NCBI RefSeq assembly: GCF_001748145.1
Contig: NZ_BCQA01000001.1
Location: 1,116,001-1,180,000 of the forward strand
Direction: 5' to 3'
From: Bosea sp. BIWAKO-01
Lineage (GTDB): Bacteria; Pseudomonadota; Alphaproteobacteria; Rhizobiales; Beijerinckiaceae
Length of the DNA stretch: 64,000 nt
In this document: positions 27,381 to 36,272 of the stretch, in pieces
How positions within the stretch are numbered: the stretch's first letter is position 1
Layout of the letters: every line of letters starts with the position of its first letter
The notes under the pieces: model-generated
What the model was told of the DNA's origin: nothing
The model's database searches: none
The model's input: the letters and a program-made list of their open reading frames with translations, nothing else
Made by a program: the position numbers and the translations under genes

Positions 27381-28901
27381 ATGGCTTCATCTTTGCCGAA
27401 GGATGCGCTCGCGCTGCTCAAGCGTCTTGGCGTGCCGGACACCGTCTTCGCGTCCGCGGGCCTTGCCGCACGCTCCCCGATCACCGGCGAGACGGTGGCG
27501 ACGCTGCGCGAGACGAGCGTTGCGGAAACCGAGTCGGCGATCGGCCGCGCGCAATCCGCCTTCCTGGCCTGGCGCAAGGTCCCGGCCCCGCGCCGTGGTG
27601 AGTTCGTCCGCCTGCTCGGCGAGGAGCTTCGCAACGCCAAGACCGATCTCGGCCTGCTGGTGACGCTGGAAGCCGGCAAGGTCACCTCCGAGGGGCTCGG
27701 CGAAGTCCAGGAGATGATCGACATCTGCGATTTCGCGGTCGGTCTTTCGCGCCAACTCTACGGCCTGACCATCGCCACCGAACGCCCGAGCCACCGCATG
27801 ATGGAAACCTGGCATCCGCTCGGCGTCTGCGGCGTGATCTCGGCCTTCAACTTCCCGGTCGCCGTCTGGTCCTGGAATGCGGCGCTTGCGTTCGTCTGCG
27901 GCGACAGCGTCGTCTGGAAGCCCTCCGAGAAGACCCCGCTGACGGCGCTCGCCGTCCAGGCCATCGTCGAGCGCACCATGAAGCGCTTCGGCCCCGAGGC
28001 TCCGGTCGGCCTGTCGGAAGTCCTGATCGGCGGCCGCGAGATCGGCGACGCGCTGGTGCAGGATCACCGCGTGCCGGTTCTCTCCGCCACCGGCTCGACC
28101 CGGATGGGCAAGGAAGTCGGCCAGAAGCTCGCCGCCCGCTTCGCCCGCGCCATTCTCGAACTCGGCGGCAACAATGCCGCGATCGTCGCGCCTTCGGCCG
28201 ATCTCGATATCGCGCTGCGCGGCATCGCCTTTGCTGCGATGGGCACGGCCGGTCAGCGCTGCACCACGCTGCGCCGCCTGATCGTTCATGAAAGCGTCTA
28301 TGACGCGCTGATCCCGCGCCTGATCAAGGTCTATGGCTCGGTGAAGATCGGCGATCCCCGCGAGGCCGGTGTGCTGGTCGGGCCGCTGATCGACGAGGCG
28401 GCCTATGAGGGCATGCAGAAGGCGCTTGGCGAAGCCAAGGCTGCCGGCGGCAAGGTCCAGGGCGGCGAGAAGGTCGATGTCGGCAGCGGTGGCTTCTATG
28501 TCCGCCCGGCGCTGGTCGAGATGCCCGAGCAGACCGGCCCAGTCGAGCGCGAGACCTTTGCGCCGATCCTCTATGTCATGAAGTACAAGACGCTGGACCA
28601 GGCGATCGCGCTGCAGAACGCGGTTGGCGCCGGCCTCTCCTCCTCGATCTTCACCCTCGACATGCGCGAGGCCGAGACCTTCGTTTCCGGCGAAGGTTCG
28701 GATTGCGGCATCGCCAACGTCAATATCGGCCCTTCGGGTGCCGAGATCGGCGGAGCCTTCGGCGGCGAGAAGGAGACCGGCGGCGGCCGCGAGGCCGGTT
28801 CGGACGCGTGGAAGGCCTATATGCGCCGCGCTACCAATACGCTGAACTACGGCACGACGTTGCCGCTGGCGCAGGGCGTCAGCTTCGACGTCGACGCCTG
28901 A
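27381..28901 (+). CDS. amaB: L-piperidine-6-carboxylate / 2-aminoadipate semialdehyde dehydrogenase (ALDH7 family)
   Basis: 506 residues, soluble NAD(P)-dependent aldehyde dehydrogenase. Catalytic Cys294 is in TAGQRCTTLRRL, and general-base Glu260 is in ILELGGNN. Start, spacing and segments such as HPLGVCGVISAFNFPVAVW, VPVLSATGSTRMG and NVNIGPSGAEIGGAFGGEKETGGGREAGS follow antiquitin/AmaB. These oxidise 2-aminoadipate semialdehyde, in equilibrium with piperideine-6-carboxylate, to 2-aminoadipate in lysine or pipecolate breakdown. First gene of an operon with gcdH (18 bases later). Naming as amaB rests on subfamily resemblance plus this context. Confidence 0.88.
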   Translation: MASSLPKDALALLKRLGVPDTVFASAGLAARSPITGETVATLRETSVAETESAIGRAQSAFLAWRKVPAPRRGEFVRLLGEELRNAKTDLGLLVTLEAGKVTSEGLGEVQEMIDICDFAVGLSRQLYGLTIATERPSHRMMETWHPLGVCGVISAFNFPVAVWSWNAALAFVCGDSVVWKPSEKTPLTALAVQAIVERTMKRFGPEAPVGLSEVLIGGREIGDALVQDHRVPVLSATGSTRMGKEVGQKLAARFARAILELGGNNAAIVAPSADLDIALRGIAFAAMGTAGQRCTTLRRLIVHESVYDALIPRLIKVYGSVKIGDPREAGVLVGPLIDEAAYEGMQKALGEAKAAGGKVQGGEKVDVGSGGFYVRPALVEMPEQTGPVERETFAPILYVMKYKTLDQAIALQNAVGAGLSSSIFTLDMREAETFVSGEGSDCGIANVNIGPSGAEIGGAFGGEKETGGGREAGSDAWKAYMRRATNTLNYGTTLPLAQGVSFDVDA

Positions 28902-28919
28902 GCGAACGGGAGAGAAACC

Positions 28920-30137
28920 ATGGCCGAAGCCGCACGCAGCCACTCCGCCAGCCACAAGCTCGCGGAATTCCAGTGGGACGATGCCTTCCTGCTCGACGAC
29001 CAGCTCAACGAGGACGAGCGCCTGATCCGCGACACGGCCCGCCAATACGCGCAGGAGAAGCTGCTCCCGCGCGTCTCGGAGGCCTATCTCGAGGAGAAGA
29101 CCGACCGCTCCATCTTCAACGAGATGGGCGAACTCGGCCTGCTCGGCGTGACGGTGCCGGAGGAATATGGCTGCGCCGGCGCCAACTACGTCTCCTATGG
29201 GCTGGTGGCCCGCGAGGTCGAGCGCGTCGACTCCGGCTATCGCTCGATGATGAGCGTGCAGTCCTCGCTCGTGATGTATCCGATCTACGCCTATGGCGAC
29301 GAGAACCAGCGCAAGAAGTACCTGCCCAAACTCGGCTCCGGCGAATGGATCGGCTGCTTCGGACTGACCGAGCCCGACGCCGGCTCCGACCCGGCCGGCA
29401 TGAAGACCCGCGCCGAGAAGGTGGCCGACGGCTACAAACTGACCGGCTCGAAGATGTGGATCTCGAATTCGCCGATCGCGGATGTGTTCGTGATCTGGGC
29501 GAAGTCGGCGGCGCATGACAACCAGATCCGCGGCTTCATCCTCGAGAAGGGCATGAAAGGCCTGAGCGCGCCGAAGATCGGCGGCAAGCTCAGCCTGCGC
29601 GCCTCGATCACCGGCGAGGTCGTCATGGACGGCGTCATCGTGCCGGAAGAGAACCTGCTGCCGAACGTCTCGGGACTGAAGGGGCCGTTCGGCTGCCTCA
29701 ACCGCGCGCGCTACGGTATCTCCTGGGGCGTGATGGGCGCCGCCGAAGACTGCTTCCACCGCGCGCGCCAGTACGGGCTCGACCGCAAGCAGTTCAACAA
29801 GCCGCTGGCCCAGACCCAGCTCTACCAGAAGAAGCTCGCCGACATGCTGACCGAGATCACGCTCGGCCTGCAAGGCTCGCTTCGTGTCGGCCGCCTGCTC
29901 GATGACGGCAGGATGGCCCCCGAGATGATCTCGCTGGTGAAGCGCAACAATTGCGGCAAGGCGCTCGACATCGCCCGCCAGGCCCGCGACATGCATGGCG
30001 GCAACGGCATCTCGATCGAGTTTCAGGTCATGCGCCATGCCGCGAACCTGGAGACGGTCAACACCTATGAGGGCACGCATGACGTCCATGCGCTGATCCT
30101 CGGGCGCGCCGTCACCGGGCTGCAGGCGTTCTTCTAA
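28920..30137 (+). CDS. gcdH: glutaryl-CoA dehydrogenase
   Basis: 405-residue flavoprotein of the acyl-CoA dehydrogenase family that oxidises and decarboxylates glutaryl-CoA to crotonyl-CoA. FAD/substrate segments include [18 protein letters not shown] and [17 protein letters not shown]. The catalytic glutamate is Glu384 in [19 protein letters not shown], a segment almost diagnostic for GcdH, and YEGTHD distinguishes it from short-chain acyl-CoA dehydrogenases. GGNGI and an arginine-rich substrate site (LNRARYGI) agree. Electrons go to ETF. It lies between amaB and the CoA-transferase gene and gives the operon its direction, toward acetyl-CoA. Confidence 0.95.
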   Translation: MAEAARSHSASHKLAEFQWDDAFLLDDQLNEDERLIRDTARQYAQEKLLPRVSEAYLEEKTDRSIFNEMGELGLLGVTVPEEYGCAGANYVSYGLVAREVERVDSGYRSMMSVQSSLVMYPIYAYGDENQRKKYLPKLGSGEWIGCFGLTEPDAGSDPAGMKTRAEKVADGYKLTGSKMWISNSPIADVFVIWAKSAAHDNQIRGFILEKGMKGLSAPKIGGKLSLRASITGEVVMDGVIVPEENLLPNVSGLKGPFGCLNRARYGISWGVMGAAEDCFHRARQYGLDRKQFNKPLAQTQLYQKKLADMLTEITLGLQGSLRVGRLLDDGRMAPEMISLVKRNNCGKALDIARQARDMHGGNGISIEFQVMRHAANLETVNTYEGTHDVHALILGRAVTGLQAFF

Positions 30138-30146
30138 TCGCGATCT

Positions 30147-30172
30147 CATGCCTGGGGCTTGCCCCGGGCATG
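30147..30172. repeat. palindromic stem-loop after gcdH
   Basis: CATGCCTGGGG pairs with CCCCGGGCATG (one G-T pair) around CTTG. A short TCCTTT follows on the plus strand, so it may terminate or attenuate between gcdH and the CoA-transferase gene, or protect the gcdH mRNA end. CATGCC-GGGC-type palindromes are common dispersed intergenic repeats in Hyphomicrobiales. No second full copy is seen here. Confidence 0.5.
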
Positions 30173-30249
30173 TCCTTTGCCGCGCATCCTTCAAGGGACG
30201 GCTGGGCCAAACCCGGCCATGACGGCAGCCTCGAAGCCGGAATGACCTG

Positions 30250-31437
30250 ATGACGACTCCTCCCCTTGCCGGCCTGCGCGTCCTCGAACTCGCGCGCATC
30301 CTTGCCGGCCCCTGGATCGGCCAGTTGCTGGCCGATCTCGGCGCCGATGTCGTCAAGGTCGAAAGCCCAGAGGGCGACGACACCCGCAACTGGGGCCCGC
30401 CCTTCGTCGAGGGAGTGGATGGCGGCACGCTCTCGGCGGCTTATTTCCACAGCGCCAATCGAGGCAAGCGCTCGATCACGGCCGATTTCCGCACGGAGGA
30501 GGGCCGCGCCTTGGTGCGCAAGCTCGCCGGCCATGCCGATGTGGTAATCGAGAACTTCAAGGTCGGCGGGCTCGCCAAATACGGGCTCGACGCCGCCTCG
30601 CTGCGCAAGCTCCACCCGAGCCTGATCTATTGCTCGATCACCGGCTTCGGCCAGGACGGCCCTTACGCCGAGCGCGCCGGGTACGACTTCCTGATCCAGG
30701 GCATGGCCGGGTCGATGTCGATCACCGGCCAGCCCGACGGCCAGCCGACCAAGGCCGGCTATGCCAAGACCGACATCTTCACCGGGCTGTACGCGACCGT
30801 CGGCATCCTGGCGGCGCTGCGGCGACGCGATGCCACCGGCGAGGGCGCGACGCTCGACCTCGCCTTGATGGATACACAGGTCGCAGTGCTCGGCAATCAG
30901 GCGCTGAACTACCTGGTCTCGGGAAAACCCCCGGCCCGGCTCGGCAATGCCCATCCCAATATCGTGCCCTACGAAGTCTTCCCCGTCGCAGACGGGCACA
31001 TCATCATCGCCACCGGCAATGACGGGCAGTACCGCAGGCTCTGCGACGCGCTCGGCCGGTCCGATCTCGGCAGTCATGCCGATTATGCCGACAACAAGGG
31101 CCGTGTCGCCAACCGCGCGATCCTGATCCCGATGCTGGCCTCGCTGACCGCCCGCCGCCACAAGGCCGAACTTCTGGCTGCTCTGGAAGAAGCCGGCGTT
31201 CCGGCCGGCCCGATCAACACGATCGACGAGGTCTTCGCCGATCCGCAGGTGGTGGCACGCGGCATCAAGGTCGACCTGCCTGCAGAGGCAGCGGCCAAGG
31301 GCGCGATCCCGACCGTCGCCTCACCCATCGTCATCGATGGCAAGCGGCAGGTCGCGTCGCGGCCGAGCCCTCGCCTCGGCGAACATCAAGACGACATCCT
31401 GAACGACCCCACCTGGGGAGGACATACACATGGCTGA
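30250..31437 (+). CDS. CaiB/BaiF (class III) CoA-transferase, probable glutarate CoA-transferase
   Basis: 395 residues, two-lobed interlocked-dimer fold. Family marks are LAGLRVLELARILAGPW at the start, GADVVKVE, NFKVGGLAKYGLD and the catalytic Asp175 in AKTDIFTGLYATVGILAAL. It swaps CoA between a donor acyl-CoA and an acceptor acid. Placed right after gcdH, the likely reaction is succinyl-CoA plus glutarate to glutaryl-CoA, as in the SUGCT/C7orf10 relatives. Formate/oxalate or carnitine substrates are alternatives in the same family. Its stop lies 8 bases inside the next gene, so the two are translationally coupled. Confidence 0.88.
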   Translation: MTTPPLAGLRVLELARILAGPWIGQLLADLGADVVKVESPEGDDTRNWGPPFVEGVDGGTLSAAYFHSANRGKRSITADFRTEEGRALVRKLAGHADVVIENFKVGGLAKYGLDAASLRKLHPSLIYCSITGFGQDGPYAERAGYDFLIQGMAGSMSITGQPDGQPTKAGYAKTDIFTGLYATVGILAALRRRDATGEGATLDLALMDTQVAVLGNQALNYLVSGKPPARLGNAHPNIVPYEVFPVADGHIIIATGNDGQYRRLCDALGRSDLGSHADYADNKGRVANRAILIPMLASLTARRHKAELLAALEEAGVPAGPINTIDEVFADPQVVARGIKVDLPAEAAAKGAIPTVASPIVIDGKRQVASRPSPRLGEHQDDILNDPTWGGHTHG

Positions 31438-33100
31438 ACGGACTGGCGGGCAGATCCTCGTCGACCAATTGCTGCTTCATGGCGCGACCGACGCCTTTTG
31501 CGTGCCCGGCGAGAGCTATCTCGCCGTGCTCGACGCGCTGCATGACGCGAAGCTGAAGGTCACCATCTGCCGCGCCGAAGGCGGCGCCGCGATGATGGCC
31601 GAGGCTGCCGGCAAGCTCACCGGCAAGCCCGGCATCTGCTTCGTCACCCGCGGCCCCGGCGCAACCAATGCCTCGCCGGGCATCCATATCGCCGATCAGG
31701 ACTCGACTCCGATGATCCTGTTCGTCGGCCAGATCGAGCGCGGCATGCGTGAGCGCGAAGCCTTCCAGGAACTCGACTATCGCGCCGTCTTCGGCACCAT
31801 GACGAAATGGGCGACGGAGATCGACGACGCCGCCCGCATTCCCGAGATCATCAGCCGTGCGTTCCATGTCGCGACCGCCGGCCGCCCGGGCCCGGTGGTG
31901 ATCGCACTGCCCGAGGACGTGCTGACCGACCTCGCCGACGTCGCGGACGCAGAACCCTACCAGGTCACCGAGACGCATCCCTCGCTGCTGCAGACGATCG
32001 ACCTGCAGAAGCGGCTCTGGGCCGCGAAAGCGCCGATTGCCATCCTTGGCGGCTCGCGCTGGAACCCGCAGGCGATCGAGCGCTTCCAGCGTTTTGCCGA
32101 GCGCTTCGATCTGCCGGTCGCGGTCTCCTTCCGCCGGCAGATGCTATTCCCGGCCAACCATCCGAATTTTGCCGGCGATCTCGGCATCGGCCCCAATCCG
32201 AAGCTCCTGAAGCGCATCCAGGACAGCGATCTTGTGCTGCTGGTCGGCGGCCGTCTCTCCGAGATGCCGAGCCAGTCCTACACGCTGTTCGGCATCCCCA
32301 ATCCGGGGCGGCCGCTGGTCCATGTCCATCCCGATCCGGAAGAACTCGGCCGCGTCTACCGGCCGACGCTTGCGATCAACGCCTCGCCGACCGCCTTCTG
32401 CGCCGCCCTGGAGACCGTTCATCCACCCCAGACGATCAACTGGGCGGGTGCGGCGGCCGAAGCGCATGATGCCTATCTCGCCTGGAGCGAGCAGCCCGCG
32501 CCGGTGCCTGGCGCCTTCCATCCCGGCGAGGCCGTCACCTGGCTGCGTCGCTACCTGCCCGACGACGCGATCCTCTGCAACGGTGCCGGCAACTACGCCA
32601 CCTGGGTGCATCGCTTCCATCGCTTCACCAAGTTTGCGACGCAGCTCGCGCCGACCTCCGGCTCGATGGGTTATGGCGTGCCGGCGGCGATCGGCGCCAA
32701 GCGGCTGTTTCCCGAGAGAACGGTGGTTGCCTTCGCCGGCGACGGCTGTTTCCTGATGAACGGCCAGGATTTCGCGACGGCCGTGCAGTACGAACTGCCG
32801 GTGATCGTCGTCGTCGTCGACAATGGCATGTACGGCACGATCCGCATGCATCAGGAGAAGCACTATCCTGGCCGCGTCTCGGCAACGACGCTAAAGAACC
32901 CGGATTTCGCGGCCTATGCCAAGGCGTTCGGCGGCCATGGCGAGCGCGTCGAAACCACGGCCGAGTTCGCGCCGGCCTTCGAGCGTGCGGTCGCCAGCGG
33001 CAAGCCGGCGATCATCCACTGCCTGCTCGATCCCGAAGCGATCACGCCGGCAAAGTCGCTCTCCACGATCCGCGAGGAAGCCTTCGCCGCTCAGCGCTGA
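31430..33100 (+). CDS. thiamine-diphosphate enzyme, acetolactate-synthase-like (possible 2-oxoacid decarboxylase)
   Basis: 556 residues with the three-domain TPP layout. Activating Glu50 is in CRAEGGAAMMAEAAG, the central domain runs about 195-330, and the TPP-Mg motif starts GDG at 437 and ends at Asn465 in VVVDNGMYG. Closest in style to acetolactate-synthase-like proteins of unknown substrate, with no regulatory subunit gene next to it. It overlaps the CoA-transferase gene by 8 bases. From that context I infer it could decarboxylate 2-oxoadipate to glutarate semialdehyde. An acyl-CoA lyase or oxalyl-CoA decarboxylase role is a fair alternative because CaiB/TPP pairs also occur in oxalate metabolism. 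Its 3' end overlaps the convergent cytochrome b561 gene by 10 bases. Confidence 0.8.
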   Translation: MAERTGGQILVDQLLLHGATDAFCVPGESYLAVLDALHDAKLKVTICRAEGGAAMMAEAAGKLTGKPGICFVTRGPGATNASPGIHIADQDSTPMILFVGQIERGMREREAFQELDYRAVFGTMTKWATEIDDAARIPEIISRAFHVATAGRPGPVVIALPEDVLTDLADVADAEPYQVTETHPSLLQTIDLQKRLWAAKAPIAILGGSRWNPQAIERFQRFAERFDLPVAVSFRRQMLFPANHPNFAGDLGIGPNPKLLKRIQDSDLVLLVGGRLSEMPSQSYTLFGIPNPGRPLVHVHPDPEELGRVYRPTLAINASPTAFCAALETVHPPQTINWAGAAAEAHDAYLAWSEQPAPVPGAFHPGEAVTWLRRYLPDDAILCNGAGNYATWVHRFHRFTKFATQLAPTSGSMGYGVPAAIGAKRLFPERTVVAFAGDGCFLMNGQDFATAVQYELPVIVVVVDNGMYGTIRMHQEKHYPGRVSATTLKNPDFAAYAKAFGGHGERVETTAEFAPAFERAVASGKPAIIHCLLDPEAITPAKSLSTIREEAFAAQR

Positions 33101-33675
33101 TCGCCGCGGAGCGCGACCCATCTGCGGCCGAACCACATGCGGCGCAGCAGACCGTCTCGCCAGATCAGGACGTGAACCAGCGCCGCCGCGACATGAATCG
33201 CGGCGAGCGCGAGGAGAAGATTGCCTATCCAGGCATGTAGAACCTGCATCAGCTCATAGGTCGCCTTGTCGGGCCCCATGAGATGCGGGACGGCAATCCA
33301 GCCGAAATAGAGCGTCGGAATCTGCAGTGGCGCGGCCGACACCATGAGCAGTCCCGTAACGGGCAGCGCGATCAGGCAGAGATAGAGCCCCGCATGGACC
33401 GCGTCGCTGGCCCGCTGCAGCCATCGCCCAGCATTCGCCGGCGGCGGCGCGGGGGCGGCCAGGCGCAGGACGAGCCGCAGCATGATCATGCCTGCGACCG
33501 TCAGTCCCACCGACTTGTGCAGTTGGTAGAGCTCGAAGCGCTCGACGAGGTTGCGGCTTTCATCGCGCATCGGCGATGCGATCAGGAACTGGGCAATGAC
33601 CAGCAGCAATGTCAGCCAATGCAGCGCGACGAGGGCCGGGTGCCACCGCATCGGCCGCCCCGCCACATCGCTCAT
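33091..33675 (-). CDS. cytochrome b561
   Basis: 194-residue inner-membrane diheme cytochrome with four TM helices at roughly 12-34, 50-71, 92-113 and 142-167. Histidines that can ligate heme are in ALVALHWLTLLL, LYQLHKSVGLTVAG, DAVHAGLYLCLIALPVTG and LHAWIGNLLLALAAIHVAAALVH. It probably passes electrons from the quinone pool to, or from, periplasmic partners. The ATG overlaps the yceI-like stop by ATGA. b561-YceI pairs are common in proteobacteria, and the pair may share a redox or isoprenoid ligand. Confidence 0.92.
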   Translation of the reverse strand: MSDVAGRPMRWHPALVALHWLTLLLVIAQFLIASPMRDESRNLVERFELYQLHKSVGLTVAGMIMLRLVLRLAAPAPPPANAGRWLQRASDAVHAGLYLCLIALPVTGLLMVSAAPLQIPTLYFGWIAVPHLMGPDKATYELMQVLHAWIGNLLLALAAIHVAAALVHVLIWRDGLLRRMWFGRRWVALRGDQR

Positions 33676-34235
33676 CGCCCAAGCTGCCCCTTGATCACAA
33701 GCTCGACCGCGTCATCGACGACATTGACCTCCCGGCCGAGCTCGAACGCAGGGCGCAGAAAGGTGCCATTGGCGTGGAAAGGCAGCGATTCGCCGCGCCT
33801 GGCCCTGTCGATATCGCCGTCGACGACAGCCGTCACCGTAATCGGGCGGGTGATGGAACGGATGGTGAGCTGCCCGCGTATTTCAAGGCTGCGGTCGCCG
33901 GTGCGGGTCACCGCAGCTGAGGTAAAGCTCGCAGTCGGATAGCGCCCGGTATCGAGCATGCTCTCGCCCTTGATGAAACCATCCATGAGGGCAGAGCCGG
34001 CCTGGAGCGAACCCGTCTCGATCGTGACCCTGATGCGGCTCCGTTCGGGCCGATCGAAATCGAGCGCCAGCGTCCCGTCATAATGCGCGAAATGGCCGGT
34101 CGCGACGACTGCCCCGAAGCGGCGGGTCACGAAGCTGATATCGGTGGCGCCGCGCTCGATGCGCCAGGTCGTTTGGGCCGCAGCAGGCCCGGCGACGACC
34201 AGGGCGGTGATCACGAGGGCGACAGAACGGAGCAT
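33672..34235 (-). CDS. YceI family periplasmic protein
   Basis: 187 residues. An N-terminal signal peptide (MLRSVALVITALVVAGPAAAQ, cleavage near residue 21) is followed by a lipocalin-like YceI beta-barrel that starts TTWRIERGATDISFVTRRFG and ends with a VVDDAVELVIKGQ strand. The family binds polyisoprenoids or amphiphiles in the periplasm. I start at ATG 34235, since only this start gives a signal peptide. It is coupled to the b561 gene by a four-base overlap. HdeD-like DUF308 gene lies upstream on the same strand, 70 bases away. Confidence 0.92.
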   Translation of the reverse strand: MLRSVALVITALVVAGPAAAQTTWRIERGATDISFVTRRFGAVVATGHFAHYDGTLALDFDRPERSRIRVTIETGSLQAGSALMDGFIKGESMLDTGRYPTASFTSAAVTRTGDRSLEIRGQLTIRSITRPITVTAVVDGDIDRARRGESLPFHANGTFLRPAFELGREVNVVDDAVELVIKGQLGR

Positions 34236-34305
34236 CCCGCAATTGTCGCGCTCATGATGGCTGGGCCGTGGCATCTGGCCCCGCACACGCAAAGGTGATG
34301 CCGCC

Positions 34306-34917
34306 CTAGCCTGCCTGTGCCGTCGCTCGCCTCGCGGCAGCGCCATTGAAGGTCGAACGGATCGCCGTGGCCAATGCGATACAGGACCAGCCCTGGAAGA
34401 TCAGCTCGATCGCGAGGAAGGTGCCGAGCACCCAGAAACTCGAGGCCGGCCATTGCGACAGGATCATCCCGCCCAACGCGAGTGAAAGCAGCCCGGAGAT
34501 CAGGACCCAGATCCAGACCGGCGTCGGCCGCGTCTGGAAGGCGACGATGATGCGGAAGACGCCGGCTGCGACCAGGGCACACCCAGCCAGAAGCGTCAGC
34601 GACGCCGTCGCCACGACCGGGTTGATGAAGGTCATGATGCCGACGCCGAGATAGAGCAGGCCGATCAGCACATGCATCAGCAGGCTTTTCCAGCCGCTGT
34701 GCCGGAAGGCGTCGATCAGCATGACTACGCCGCCTGCGAACATCATCGCGCCGAACCAGATGGCGCTGGCGACGCTGAGCAAGGCGGAAGCGCCAAGCCC
34801 GAGCACGCCGAGGATGACCAGGACAATACCGGCTGCGAGCAGCCAGCCCCAGTTACGTCGCAAAGGCAGGAGATGCGTACCGAGAGAAGGTGGTTGATGC
34901 GCGGGTACGTCCGACAT
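34306..34917 (-). CDS. DUF308 / HdeD family membrane protein
   Basis: 203 residues with six hydrophobic segments in tandem pairs, at about 22-45, 48-67, 78-98, 103-122, 131-152 and 162-185. Glycine-rich turns such as GWLLAAGIVLVILGVLGLGAS and MFAGGVVMLIDAFR are typical of the DUF308 repeat. E. coli HdeD helps acid resistance at high cell density, but for this protein only the fold class is supported. Same strand as yceI and b561. Confidence 0.85.
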   Translation of the reverse strand: MSDVPAHQPPSLGTHLLPLRRNWGWLLAAGIVLVILGVLGLGASALLSVASAIWFGAMMFAGGVVMLIDAFRHSGWKSLLMHVLIGLLYLGVGIMTFINPVVATASLTLLAGCALVAAGVFRIIVAFQTRPTPVWIWVLISGLLSLALGGMILSQWPASSFWVLGTFLAIELIFQGWSCIALATAIRSTFNGAAARRATAQAG

Positions 34918-35009
34918 GACCAGGCCCCCAGTGGAACTTCACGAAGGCTCCCACCACCGGGGCTCGCCGTCAACTCCGGGCGCACCCCAGGGGCGAACTG
35001 CGAATATTC

Positions 35010-35720
35010 TCAATAGGTTGCCCGACCGCCCGAAAGATCGAAAACGGCGCCGGTGGAGAAACTGCAGCGCTCGCTCGCCAGCCAGGCGACGAGCTCGGCC
35101 ACTTCATCGACCGTTCCCAGCCGTCCGAGCGGGCTCTTGGCGACCATGGTGGCAACGGTCTGCTCGCTCATCTGCTGCAGCAGGTCCGTCTCGATCGCTG
35201 CCGGAGCGACTGTGTTGACCAGCACCCCGGTGCCGGCCAGTTCCTTGCCATGCGCCTTGGTGAGCGCGATGACGCCCGCCTTCGCGGCACTATAGGCCGC
35301 GAGCGTCGGCGTGCCTTCCTTGCCGGCCAGCGAAGCGATATTGACGATGCGGCCAAAGCCGCGTGGCCGCATCGCTGCGGCGACGATGCGCGAGCACAGG
35401 AAAGTGCCGGTGAGATTGACGGCCTGAATCTTCTGCCATTGCTCGAGTGGTGTCTCGGCAACGCTCGTCGAGGGGCCGGTGAGGCCAGCATTATTGACCA
35501 GCACCACAATCGGGCCGTGCCTGGCCTCCGTTTCGGCCGCTGCCGCGACGATATCAGCTTCGTTCGCGACATCGCAGGGGATGTACGCGCGCGTGCCTGT
35601 TTCGGGCCCGACGAGGTCCCAGACGACCGGGCTCAGTCCGTCGCGCTCAAGCCTGTCGGCCACAGCCCGGCCGATGCCCTTGGCTCCTCCGGTGACGACG
35701 GCGATGCGCCGGGCCGCCAT
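35010..35720 (-). CDS. short-chain dehydrogenase/reductase (SDR)
   Basis: 236 residues, classical SDR. The NAD(P) motif TGGAKGIG is at 10-17, NNAG at 76-79, and catalytic Ser130, Tyr143 and Lys147 (AAYSAAKAG) are all present. It resembles 3-oxoacyl-ACP reductases and sugar/polyol dehydrogenases, which cannot be separated by motif. It directly follows the isochorismatase-like gene with no gap and is the last gene of the operon with the sugar ABC importer and transaldolase. Context favours oxidation of a sugar or polyol; that is inference. Confidence 0.9.
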   Translation of the reverse strand: MAARRIAVVTGGAKGIGRAVADRLERDGLSPVVWDLVGPETGTRAYIPCDVANEADIVAAAAETEARHGPIVVLVNNAGLTGPSTSVAETPLEQWQKIQAVNLTGTFLCSRIVAAAMRPRGFGRIVNIASLAGKEGTPTLAAYSAAKAGVIALTKAHGKELAGTGVLVNTVAPAAIETDLLQQMSEQTVATMVAKSPLGRLGTVDEVAELVAWLASERCSFSTGAVFDLSGGRATY

Positions 35721-36272
35721 TCAGGTGAACGCGACCTGAGCCAGCGGCTTGACACGGATCGTCGCGGAACCGGCATCGAAACCATCCAACAGGGCATTGT
35801 GATGCGCCACGATCTGCTCGACCTGCAATGTGCCGCTGTCGGCCGTCGTATGCGCATCGGCGACGAGGGTGACATCGAAGCCCAGGCTGACGGCGCGCCG
35901 GCAGGTGGTGTCGACGCAGTACTGCGTCATCAATCCGGCGATCACGAGATGGCCGATCCTCCGTTCCGCGAGCACAACCTGCAGGGCCGTGTCGTGAAAG
36001 GAATCGCAGGCCGTCTTGTGAACGACGATATCGCCCGGCTGTCGCGGCAAGTCGGGATGAAGTTCCCAGCCTCGCGTCCCGGTTTCCAGGCGGTGCCCGG
36101 CCGGGCCGTCATGCTGGATGAAGATCACCGGACGGTCGGCGGCATGCGCGCGGCCGATCAACTCGGCCAGCCGCTCCCGCACTTTCGCAAAGCGCTCGCC
36201 GACGACTGCGCGCGCAGCTCCAGGCACGGCCAGAATGTCGCGCTGGACGTCGATGATGACAAGTGCCGACAT
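35721..36272 (-). CDS. isochorismatase-like cysteine hydrolase
   Basis: 183 residues. Catalytic triad Asp8 (VIIDVQRD), Lys86 (VVHKTACDSF) and Cys119 (LMTQYCVDTT) with the expected cis-peptide region are all present. The family includes nicotinamidases, ureidoacrylate/peroxyureidoacrylate and biuret amidohydrolases and other C-N hydrolases, so the true substrate is open. The ATG shares its A with the tal stop codon, and its stop abuts the SDR start. A C-N hydrolase in a sugar-uptake operon would fit an amide or carbamate group on the imported compound, but that is speculative. Confidence 0.88.
   Translation of the reverse strand: MSALVIIDVQRDILAVPGAARAVVGERFAKVRERLAELIGRAHAADRPVIFIQHDGPAGHRLETGTRGWELHPDLPRQPGDIVVHKTACDSFHDTALQVVLAERRIGHLVIAGLMTQYCVDTTCRRAVSLGFDVTLVADAHTTADSGTLQVEQIVAHHNALLDGFDAGSATIRVKPLAQVAFT

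Noticed and set aside
27387..30428. A 1013-codon open frame on the minus strand
   Set aside because: It is antisense to the ALDH7 and gcdH genes, both with full catalytic motifs. It is a shadow frame.
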